Below are positions 22,720 to 34,144 of a DNA stretch of 64,000 nt, piece after piece. The notes below the pieces were generated by a model. It saw only the letters and a list, made by a program, of their open reading frames with translations, was not told where the DNA came from and did no database searches. Origin of the DNA: Epiperipatus broadwayi (lineage: Eukaryota; Onychophora; Udeonychophora; Euonychophora; Peripatidae). A program made the translations under genes and the position numbers. The first letter of the stretch is position 1, and each line of letters begins with the position of its first letter. The stretch spans positions 370,501 to 434,500 of the forward strand of contig JAQFVV010000507.1 in NCBI GenBank assembly GCA_028023455.1, read 5' to 3'.

Positions 22720-25700
22720 TTCTACAAATTATTGCATATCATTTGTATGATGAATTACAATTTCAGAGGGGTATTGAAATGAACATACTGAATTCTAGCT
22801 TGTCAAGACTACTTAAGGCTAAGTAGAATCAAGCCTTAATTCCACTTTTATGTAGTGGTGAAAATTGTAAACTTATGTATGCTGGCTATATTTATAAAAA
22901 TTTAAGAAGAGATGAAAGTAGTTTCATTTTTATCTTAGATAATTGGAAGATGATGCATCATATTTAGGGTTAAATCTATTGATGTAATTAATAAAGCCTT
23001 GTTAAAAAAGATATTAATATACAAATTAAAAGTTAAATTTTAAATAGCCTTTTATTAATAAGTGAAAATATTGTTGTTAGCTATGATTATAGATATTACA
23101 AAATTGATAGATGTTAGTTCATGAAGCTGCCTCTGGTGTCATAAATATACAATTTTATTTTGTCAAACTAAAGTGAGAATGTAAAATTATATTAAGATTT
23201 ATACAAGATATGTAGATGAGCATATTTGTGTGGAAAAAAGATGTTTTAGCAATACTTGAAAAGTTTGATTTTATTAAAGATCTAAAATAGTTTATAGAAA
23301 CATACACACACACACACACATATATATAATTATGTAAATAATTATCAATAAATTAAAAGAAAGAATATATTGTTTGCAAATTATTTTATTTGAAGCAACA
23401 TATTGGACCAACCAAAATAAACAAGCAAACAAAAAATATTTTAAAAATAATAATATTTGTACTCTAAAAATGTGTGAACTAATTAAGAAAATACTGAAAA
23501 GATTAAATATTAATGGCTAATTAAAAAAAAGAGAGAAAATTATAAGTAAATATACACATAGAATTTCTTTAAAAAAATTAAGAATATATATATTGTAAAA
23601 AATATATATCATTAATATTATGCTCCATAAATTTGGGCAAGCAAAATGTAAAGGAAAATATATATTTTAATAATGAATAAAATAAAATGAAAAATGAAAT
23701 GATCAATGAAAATAACTCTTCTGAATAGCTTATAGATTTGGGTACTATCTCATAAATAAAGTATGTTTTTTAGGACAAGTCCAAAATTTATAATGGATAA
23801 TATAAAATAATAGACAGCTCATCACAATAAACAACTAATATCATAAATAGAACTGACAATCAGTAAATGCTCTCAGACTAGATAACAACAAATGTCATAA
23901 AATTATTATAAATGAGCAGAAATAATTGGCCTGTAAATGCATCACATATTTAGGCAGCTACATATAATAAATATGATTATGAACCAAATGGTTTTCACCA
24001 CTTATGTATAACATATTTGGACAATTTAAAATATAATTAATGAATAGATGAGTTGATCACAAATGACTTTATAATAGTTTATATCCACAAATACAATGGA
24101 CTCATAACTTTATAAACAGCAACAATGGGTCCATTATTAAAGCTCTTGCTTGGCAAAGAAAATAAAATTTATTAAGTTATCTTTTACTTGATAGTGAGAT
24201 ATAACACGGGATGCACTATAGAATAAGATAAAATAGTTTTATAATGATTCATGAAGTAGTAAATCAAAACACTTTAAGTTAATAACAACAATATAAATTT
24301 ATTAAGATAAATATTAATTTATTTTTGATGATTAACCATATAATTTCAAAGTGACAGAAGCATGCTTCAGTTTTTTAAAATTTAAATTTGTATTTTTTTC
24401 CCTCTGCTGAAAATTTTGTGAAGCTTTCTTTTACAGCTTTAAAATTCATGTATATTTATTTTCTAATATTTTAAATACAAAAAAAAATCAATAGATGGCT
24501 TGAAAATCCAAGTGGTGATCCAATAAATAAATGACCTCAAGCTCTGCCATTGATTGATACCCATTATATATTTTGTGATCTCAAACCTTACATGTTCACT
24601 TCAAGAAAATATTACGATGGTCTAAAAACTTCATTTTTTGGAAAAAGGTTTAATTGTATTGGTATCATAATTATATAATAATTATTAAAAATAAAAAGTA
24701 AAAGTTTTATATATTTATTTCATATAAAAATGATTTATATTTAAATATAAAAGAATATTTTCTTCTAAATATTGTTACTATAGAGATTATGATAATGGGA
24801 ACACAGCTGTCTACAAAATGAGGTGATTCACCTGATTGATATTATATTTAGCAATATCATAAAAATTACAAAAAATTGTAAACTTTTAAAGTATAATTTG
24901 ATAGATTTAGTACTTATTAAAAATTTATTTAGATTTTTAAATCAAATTTAAAGCAATGAAGATTTTGTTCATTTTAAAAATTGAATTGGCTCCACCTAAA
25001 ATTTGATGATGTGACTACATTTTGTTTTGAATAAATATATTTTTAAAAATAATTCCAGAAATCAAATGTGATTTTTACAAATTTATTTCATTTCTAAACA
25101 AAAATATCTATCAAATGAGGTCAAGTTTATTATATTTTGATAAATAGTAATGGTTTAATAACAAAATGAAAGTTGAAAGCTTAAATCTATTAAATCTAGT
25201 AAGAACAAAGAAAGCTGTCAAAAATTTTGATAATCAGTAGGGTTAAAATAAAAGATTCATAACAAACATCATATAATGTACATTTATAATTCATCCTTGC
25301 TAGATTATGATTAGATATTTACATAGTTTATAATCAAAATTATAAATGCATCTAGTCAAGAAAGGGTTAACTATAGATTTTCTTTCATGCATATAAGAAT
25401 ACAATATATGGAATTTTTTTTATATTATTATTTTTAGAAGGAATAAAAATCAAGTAATATTTTTTTACAAGTTATTTATAACTAAGACTAAGTTATGCAA
25501 AATACTATTTAATGTTTCAATTGATCTTTTGCTTTACTTGATTGTTATTATTTAACTTATCAAATGACAACCATAACCTGCCTTGTAATTAGCACTATTA
25601 ATTTAGAAGATTTTATAAATATTTATAAATATTACCATTTTTACTTTTAATTGTTGTTGATAAGTGATTTTTTTTATTTGATTATCTGTTACTATTAGCA

Positions 25701-26478
25701 CATATAAAACTTCAGTTTAACTTTCTTTTCTTGCAGTATTTCCATTGGCATCTTCATGTGAGCATACATATATGTAAGGTTCTGTAGACATTTTAATTCT
25801 TAAATGTTATCCAATTATTTTTTCTTTGTCAATATTATAATGCAAGTAGATTTAGTAATTTAGATTCATGGCAATCAGCATAGCATTTTTGTTGTTAATC
25901 ATTTTGTTTAAATCATAGACATTAAATGAAAAAAACTTCTGTTCTCCCCTTCCAAGAGTTCTCTACTCACAATACATTTTTTCTTGCTATTAGTTCAAAA
26001 TTATTTATAAAATAAAAGTTAAAACACAAAACTTTTTTTAAGGAAAGAAGGTGTTCATTTTTTCTGAATATCATTTCTGTTTTTATAGTAATACAAACAA
26101 TGCAGTTTATATTTTTAAGGACTAGTTTTGAACATATGATTTCTTTCTTCTAATTTTAATAAAGCATTGTTATTGTCTGATATAATTTAACAAAATATTT
26201 TTTTAATTTTAATAAATAAATGATTCATTTATTCTAGATTTATTGAAAACAAAATAAATATATATTTTAGTAAACATATGACGTTGAATTGTTTACTTTA
26301 TTTATAAACTGTAGAAAATAATAAATGAAGATATGTGAAGACCACAATATATTATAGTAAATTTGCATAGTAGAAATTAAGAACAAAACAATAATTAAGC
26401 CTATGTACAATAATATTTGAAAATGTAAAAATAATTAAATGTATTAATAAAAGCAAAATAATAAGTTACTCATATATA
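22720..26478. other. AT-rich stretch without a recognised gene
   Basis: No protein-like frame or RNA gene was seen. Sequence is A-rich on the plus strand from 23340 to 24320 and T-rich from 25640 onward. Apart from the microsatellite at 23303 I recognise no repeat. Confidence 0.6.
23303..23329. repeat. CA/TA dinucleotide microsatellite
   Basis: A CACACA run passing into TATATA. The same CA-then-TA pattern recurs at about 33811-33830 and 57517-57541. Confidence 0.9.
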
Positions 26479-27270
26479 TAAATATTTGAAAACCAGGCAC
26501 TCTTCACAAACCTGAAGCGTAATTGTAAATATAGAGATTCAAACTCAGACTTTCAAGCACCCTTCAACTATTCACACTATCTCATACAACTGACACACAT
26601 GGCCACACACATATAGAAAAGATAAATATCACCAATATATGTATTTCATGCTAAACCAGCAATCATCAGTTGGTCCAGATTATCATCACCCACACACATA
26701 TATAATCAGTGCTCATATTATATTAAGATAGCAAATCTTCACACTTTAGTTGAAAGGTACTTGAAAGTCTGAGTTCAAATCCCTATATTTACAATTAAAC
26801 TCCAGGTTTATGAAGAGTGCCTGGTTTTCAAATATTTACAAATAAAGCTTGTATCCTGCCCATCCCTCTTCTATGTATTTAAATGGATAAGATCCTATAT
26901 ATGAGGGGTCAGAGTGACTTGAGGTCAACATGGGAATGTCAATAATATTGGCATCAGCATGGGATTTGGGCTTTCCATCATCGGATTTTCAATGATATGG
27001 ATGCCTGAAAAGTTGGAAGTTGGAGTAGATTGAAGCCTGTCCATTAAAGAGTGAAGATTTGCTCTCTTAATATAAAGCGAGCACTGATTATATATGTGTG
27101 TGAGAGATAATAATCTGGACCAAATGATGAGTGCTGGTTTAGCATGAAATACGTATATTGGTGATTATTTATTTTATCTACATGTGTGTGGTCATGTGTA
27201 TCAGTTGTATGAGATAGTGTGGATAGTTGAAAGGTGCTTGAAAGTCTGAGTTCGAATCTCCTATATTTAT
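26479..27270. repeat. Unit-A inverted-repeat element, copy A2
   Basis: There is an outer inverted pair, about 26531-26750 against 27042-27270, sharing TCAGTTGGTCCAGATTATCA and a B-box-like GAGTTCGAATC. A smaller inverted pair is nested in it: 26479-26567 against 26749-26836, both carrying the AACCAGGCACTCTTCA motif. The region 26840-27040, read on the minus strand, matches the centre of copy A1 (TTGAAAATCCGATGATGGAA, CCCATGTTGACCT). It looks like repeated inverted insertion or fold-back copying of one unit. No protein is encoded. Confidence 0.75.
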
Positions 27271-27279
27271 ATATATTGT

Positions 27280-28036
27280 AAGGATTAAACAGCTCAATCA
27301 TTAAGACAGTTATAGTATAGTAAAAAAATGAGAGAATAAAATAAAATAAAAATTTAGTAATTATTTCCAAGATTTTTGAACTAATATATATATATTTTAA
27401 AAATAAATGTCCCGTAATAATTTATGCATACATCTATTTAAATGCATAAATAATTGATACATGCTGCAAATAATTTTTTCTATTTGTTTTCAATTTTCGT
27501 TATTATTATTTTTGACAAATTTATAGTTGATATTTTGTTTAAGTTGTTGAGAATGCAATATTAACAACAACAAAAAAAGAAGAGATAAATGAACTATATT
27601 AAATATATATTATAAACAATGTTGATAGCAAAATTAGCTAATGGTGTGTGCATGGATCTGTTTTAAAAAATTGGAAAATGGGTTTATAATTTATATATTT
27701 TTTGTATATGTTTTAAAATATTTTTATTTTTAAAATTATTTGCAGTATTATTATTTTAATATTTAACATTTTCAGTGGGATGCTATAATGTTCAAAAAAG
27801 ACCTTGAAAAGAAATTATTATCTTGTATGTGCATGGATCTAATGATTAACAATTAAAGTTTGTCAGTACATGATTAAAGAAATTGAATGTTTTAAAAATA
27901 CTATGGAAATTTCTTACACAATAGGAAAATTCTGAGACGGGGTCATGGACATTGTTAGAGTTACCACTATTACTCTAGATTTACTTCTAGCTAGTTTAAC
28001 ACATTTTTTTTGTTAATTTTGCTTACTTAAAAGAAA
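27280..28036. other. AT-rich spacer
   Basis: No gene or repeat family recognised. TGTGCATGGATCT occurs twice (27648 and 27829), each next to AT-rich DNA, which may be a small relic repeat. Confidence 0.45.
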
Positions 28037-28044
28037 GTTTATTT

Positions 28045-28936
28045 GGTACTGTGGTATTAGAGCTGCGACATGAAGAATTATAATCGTTTAATCATTAAAT
28101 TAATTAGGTTATTAAATCAAAAACATATTTTAAAATCTACATTTAAAAAAAAAACAACAATTTAACAAAAAAAAATTCGAAAAGCATTAATGTGAAGAAT
28201 AGTTAAAATGCGTGTTTAAATCAAATTGAGTGTGTGTTTGCACGTGCATATTCTGCATAATCTATTTTAATACATTCTACAGGCTTACACCTGCATTTAT
28301 ATACGTAATATATGCAGGATTCGAACTCAGACTTTCACACAACCTTCAACTCACAGTGCCATCTTATATTGCTGACTCACTTGATCACACACATGTTGAA
28401 AAGATAAATAATCACCACTATCCGTATTTCGTGTTAAACCAGCACTCATTAAAGTATGAAGATTGGTTATCTTAATATAATGCTGAGTACTAACTGTATA
28501 TATGTGTGGAAATTGCAATCTGAACCAACTGATGAGTGCTGGTTTAGCACTAAATACATATATTGGTGATTATTTATCTTTTCAACATGTGTGTGATCAG
28601 GTGAGTCAGCAATATAAGATGTCACAGTGAGTTGTAGGTCGTGTGAAAGTCTGAGTTCGAATCCCGCATATATTACATATATAAATGCAGGTGTAAGTCT
28701 GTAGAATGTATTAAAATAGATTATGCAGAATATGCACGTGCAAACACACTCAATTTGTTTTAAACACACATTTTAACTATTTTTCGCATTAATGCTTTTC
28801 GTATTTTTTTTTTTTTGTTAAATTGTTTTTTTTTTTAAATGTAGATTTTAAAATATGTTTTTGATTTAATAACCTAATTAATTTAATGATTAAACGATTA
28901 TAATTCTTCATGTCGCAGCTCTAATACCACAGTACC
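28045..28936. mobile_element. Foldback transposon with 8-bp target duplication (copy A3)
   Basis: The arms 28045-28449 and 28532-28936 are inverted copies of about 405 bases each, with only scattered mismatches, around an 82-base spacer. The outer ends read GGTACTGTGGTATTAGAG and its complement, and GTTTATTT is perfectly duplicated on both sides (28037-28044 and 28937-28944). An 8-bp duplication and an AGAGCTGCGAC-type end fit a non-autonomous hAT-like DNA transposon, although hAT ends usually start CAG or TAG. The inner part of each arm is unit A, with the B-box-like GAGTTCGAATCCC. It encodes no transposase; the two similar small frames are the same sequence read from each arm. Confidence 0.88.
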
Positions 28937-28944
28937 GTTTATTT

Positions 28945-31900
28945 ATGATCTATATAGTATGAAGATGTATGAGTAAACAACCCAGCTATCTGAGGTTTTT
29001 CTCCTCTTGTTGTTATCTACTGAAGTACATCAGTTGGAGATTAGTCACATAAAGATGCATATATAAAAGAAGAATTACAGTGAATAACTATCTGTTCAAA
29101 TCCCTGCGAAAAAGAATCACCAACATGACTTAAAAAGACAATTCCAAAACTTCTAATAAATTATATAAGTCCATTCTGTCTATTATTCTACAAAAGTAAA
29201 TATTTCATGACTAAACAAAATGTTCCAGATACATTCCAGAACTGCCATAACTGCAGTCATCCAAGTTTTAAGACTAAAGCAAAGACTCTTGAAATTATTA
29301 TTTTTATTGTTAATAAAAAAAAAATGTAAGAGAAAAGTCAAATGGTTATAATTAGTATATAAACTAATGTGTATATGCATTTTTTTTTCTGTGTATTTTA
29401 TTATTATTATTTCTTTAATGTTTATCTATAAAAAGACTATTAGTTGAAATAACAGGTATCAAATTTTTGATTCATAACACCTACACATATTTTTATTATC
29501 TGACATAGATGTATTGAATTAAATCTATAATAGAATACATCTGGAAAAGGATTATTTAAGTTATTGAATTATTTCATTATTAGTCACATACTTATTTTTC
29601 AGTTACATACAACTTATAATAATTCTTCTGATCAAGAAATATATTCAAAAGGTAAACTTGCTTTTATATCATTTATATATTTCTTTCTGAATAAGAATAA
29701 TAAGTATGTGAAATCCTAGAGACTGAAAGAGTCATTTTCCAACTATGAAAGGATATTTCTCAGAGTTGTTGTAGTATTAGTTACTGAATCCTTATTAAAT
29801 GTCATGAAGTTAAGAATTGTATATTTTTAAAAATGTCTTCTCATTGAATAAAATGGGCCAACCTTCAGGCATAGTTCATGCTTAGTTTTTGTTATTAAAA
29901 ATATATAGTTTATAGGAATTTATATGTCTTAATCTGAAGAGGATTTTTGTTGAATCAAAAAATTAGCTTTATTCACCAAAGAGTGGATTTCTGTATTTTG
30001 AATTGTTTGGTCATTATTAAGTTAAATTATTATTATCCTGTATTATTTATTTGATGATATCTTTGAACTGATCTTTATCTATAAGATGTAAATTACATCT
30101 TGTACAAATATATGAATAGTAGTACTTCAATAAATAATGTTCATAAATTGATCAAAATCCTGTATGATGAAATGGCTATTATTGTTATTATTTTGCTTTA
30201 TTGTCATTCTCATATATATTTATAAATAAAATATGAACTAATTATTTTATTTAAAAGATTGACTTTGTTTTTTAAAACTACATCACTTAATCTTCACTTG
30301 TGGGTCATAGTATATTGCTTGATTTTATTAATTTATTCATTTTACCCTGAGAGTATTGAAATGCTATTTGATTACTTGTTTAAATTTTATGAACAGCTCC
30401 ATTAATGAATGTTAGAAAATTAAGATATTAAAATAAATTATTTATATTGATATATTTTTCAAATATAATCCAGATTCAATAAAATGTCCCCATTGTTTCT
30501 CAATTATATTTAACAAGTAATTTTGAACCTCATTAAGATATTTCTAATAGTAATTTTGAAGTTAGATTTATAACTTAGAAATAATAAGATTGATTTATTG
30601 ATTTTTTTATTACCAAGATTTTGACTTATCCAGTTCATGCATTATTATATACGAGAGTTAGCATATTCTTCATATTATTTACTATTGCAATTTAGCATAT
30701 AAATAGCAATGTCTCTTTTTATATAATTATAATGTATAAAATTATTATTCAGAAAAATTACTTTTACATATAGTTCATGCTTTCAAATCATTTCCAAAAA
30801 CATTAATAGACTTGTGCTATAAGTTTATTAACTTCTACATCAATTTAATGATAGTTATAAGTGATATGTGCCATGAAGTTGTTATTTAATAAAAAAAAAT
30901 TGCATTTGAAAATATGCACTATCACTAGAAATAGAAATAAGAATATTTCACTTTTCAGCTTTACTCATAAGTTTAATTTTAATAATTATGTCAGACTTGA
31001 AAATTAGTGTCACTGTAATTACAATATTCATAGATTCTCTCTTAATAGATATATTACAATATAAAAAAGTTTATGATTTTTTTTCAAAAATCTAAAAAAG
31101 CTTGGCAACTTAAAATATCAAAAGATATATAAGATTCTAAATTTTTCTTGTTATAAAGTCTATGCAAATCAAAGAAATAAATGAATAAAAATGTAAAAGT
31201 TAGATAACATGGAAATTCAGACCCTGTATTAATTTTAACAAAGCTAAAAATTTAAAATACAACATATTCTGTATTTGGAGATTATTTATTCAATTTTTTT
31301 TCTCCATCAATTAGAAATTATATTAACAGAGAAATCCAGGAACAAATTGCAAGATTCACATCAGGTTTTCTCATCTATTTTATTAGCAAAACAATGATTA
31401 AAAATAATAAAAAACCTACAAAACATACCATGACCACTACACTACTACCCTAAATAAATAAATAATAGAATAGTTTATTCCTCAAGAATTCATAAGCATA
31501 CCAGAATTACGAATTAAAGCTGCTATCCATAAAAGTTGAATTCTAGAGTCTGTGACTCAGGCATGGCATTAAACTAAACACACCTACTACTCTCATATCT
31601 TATTACAAACTCAGTGGGTGCATTTGCAAAAAAATGTTTTTACAATATTGGATAAACTTTTAAAAAAAATTCAGTACAATCTAATCCATTGTGCACAGAC
31701 AATAAAAAATTCTTACTGCTGAATATTTTCACATAGTGTTTTCCAAAGTCTGTTTTAAATTTATCTTTTAACCATGAAAATTTTTGCTGCAACATACATA
31801 AACATGCAATTCATGTTTTATTTTTTTATGAAAACAAAGCTATTTATTTTACAAATTAAAATCTACTGGTGATGAATTATTTGCAAAGTCAGGTAAACAC

Positions 31901-33950
31901 AATTATCTATTACAATACATAAAACATGCAATAAGCAGTATAAATTTTAAAAAATATTTTAAAAACAGTATATAGAATAACATATAAATAGAACATATAA
32001 TTAGTTAAGCAATCACATAATAGAGATTATGAGGTAATAAAAAACAATTTAATATAGATAATTCAAAATAATTTTAAAGTTTTATTGCTTTTATATTAAA
32101 TTCAATTGGGCCATTGCTTGCCAGTTACCACATGAAAACTAGATCAAATATAAATAGAAGAGAGGTGAATCTCAAAGAAAAGTTTCCAAATAGAATATTT
32201 CTCAACAAATACTGATGTTTGAAATCATTAAGCAAGAATTGTTATATATAGAACCATGACACTTTTTAGGGAGGATAATTACTTTAGAAATTATTTATAA
32301 ATTCTTGATTTATATCTAAGCCTGTCAAAATGAATGTATATCTTGATTGCAAACTAAACATTTTAGAATAATTCCATTAATTGTAATGTTCTAAAAAAAT
32401 TTTAAAACTTGCTTTATAATAACAATTCTTAAACAATGAAAAAGTATGTAAAAGAAAAAATCTAAAACATGTAATGAAGATCAAATAATAATTTACAATT
32501 ATAATTTGGGAGAATGAAAATGCCAAACAACCAACTGACAACATATTGGAGATAGTAATTTGAATAATTACAACAAATTGTTGAGCCTGTAAATATCTAG
32601 TTCATTAAATACATAAATATGAAATTATTTTTTGTTAATAAAGGCCATATGGCATGCCATCTTTACAACCTGGGATTTAAATCGAGGTAAAACATTGCAT
32701 TTTTTTACATAGCTGAAGATTTTTAAATAAACAGAATGTTTTTTATTTAACCAAACTACAGATAATCTACTTATCAATTCAATTAATCAGTAAAGCAGGT
32801 ATCCACATAAAACAAAACAAAAACTTCAAAAAGCTATTCCAAACTGGTGTTATCTTTTCCTCTGTGGAAGAGTGCTGGAGAAGCTTTTTCCTGCATAGAA
32901 TTGAATAAGACAATGTTTTTAAAATTAGAATACTGATGACAATGGATTGACTTGAAATTAGCGATGTTTTCAGACTAGATGGAGAAGCAATAACTGCAGT
33001 GCATATTACAATAACTTTTATGATTATTTTTTTTTTTTCCTTTATAACAATTACGTTAAAAGTGAAAGAAATATTAAAATTATTATACATATAAACTTTA
33101 GTATTATTATAAATAAATTATCTACATTCACTTAATTAAAAGGCCTCAAACATAAAGAAAAAAAGTACATTTAATCTATAAAATTAAATGTTAATAATAG
33201 GAAGAACACAGTATTTTGAAGGACTGTTTAATAAAATACTCGATTTACACATTTAATACTTAAATAAATTAAAATTCACGGTAAACATTTTTTAGATAAT
33301 AAAAACTGAATTGTATTTTATTGGATTGCAGTTAAAATAAATTTATTCTCATTTGATGTGATTGGAAAAAATGCTTGTCTTCATGTCAGATGGCTTTGTT
33401 CAGATTTATAGGATTATAGGCAATGTCTTTGAGAAATTGATTTATTTGTTTAGCTGTTATCTAAGATTACACAATTATTAAGCATGAGTAAATTTAAGCT
33501 ATACCAAGCTGTCCAAGTGAATAAATATAAATATCTAATGGAGCAATTTAGTCAAAATAACGCTTGAATAAATTTATATTTTAATAAACAATACGTATAA
33601 GAAAACAAATTTGAAAAAAAAATAAAAGAGGAATGTAAACAATTTGAATACACATTTATTATATATAGAATAAATTCTGATAAAAAAACGCAATCAAAAT
33701 TACAACTTTATGTCTAAAATATTACACTATCTCGCTGCTACAATCAAGATATAACTGCTATTAATGTTTTGATTTTCTATTTTGTTTATAAAGTAATAAA
33801 CATACGGAAAACACACACACACATATATATATGAATAAAAATTAATATAGTGGTTGTTTAGCTATATAAAAATTTTAAAACTTCTTAATTTTCTATTCAG
33901 GCTTAGAATTTTTCTTTTAGATAATTATGCCGTATTTCCTCTATTTACTC
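28945..33950. other. Long AT-rich stretch without a recognised gene
   Basis: No protein family, RNA gene or repeat with a partner was found. A weak inverted pair (CACATACTTATT near 29588 against AATAAGTATGTGA near 29698) is the only structure noticed. The 103-codon minus frame at 32779-33090 is hydrophobic low-complexity sequence and resembles nothing I know. Confidence 0.6.
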
Positions 33951-34061
33951 AACCAAGATTGCTTGGTAAATGGGCATCTGGCTATTCTTAGCTATAAAGC
34001 AAAACAAAGATGGGATCCCATCAAAGCCCCGCCACTCAAAGATGGGTAAAAGTGAAAAAGG

Positions 34062-34141
34062 TCTTTTTCACTATTCTTCTATAATATATATTATTTGAGA
34101 GATCTTTGCCCTGTAATTGATTATTTAAATACTGTTTATCT
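34062..34141 (+). repeat. Dispersed repeat D, copy 1
   Basis: About 80 bases (CTTTTTCACTATTCTT start, then GAGAGATCTTTGCCCTG and TTGATTATTTAAATACT) align with 49195-49282. A short GC-richer patch with GGGATCCCATC lies just upstream at 34012. Confidence 0.5.
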
Positions 34142-34144
34142 TTT

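Noticed and set aside
28230-28769. Two frames sharing an almost identical cysteine-rich N-terminus (MCVCTCIFC and related)
   Set aside because: The shared peptide comes from the two arms of the foldback element; there is no signal peptide logic, homologue or conserved start.
32655-32695. tRNA-like string with CTGGGATTTAAATCGAGG
   Set aside because: It lacks an A box and acceptor pairing; one B-box-like match in 64 kb of AT-rich DNA is not enough.
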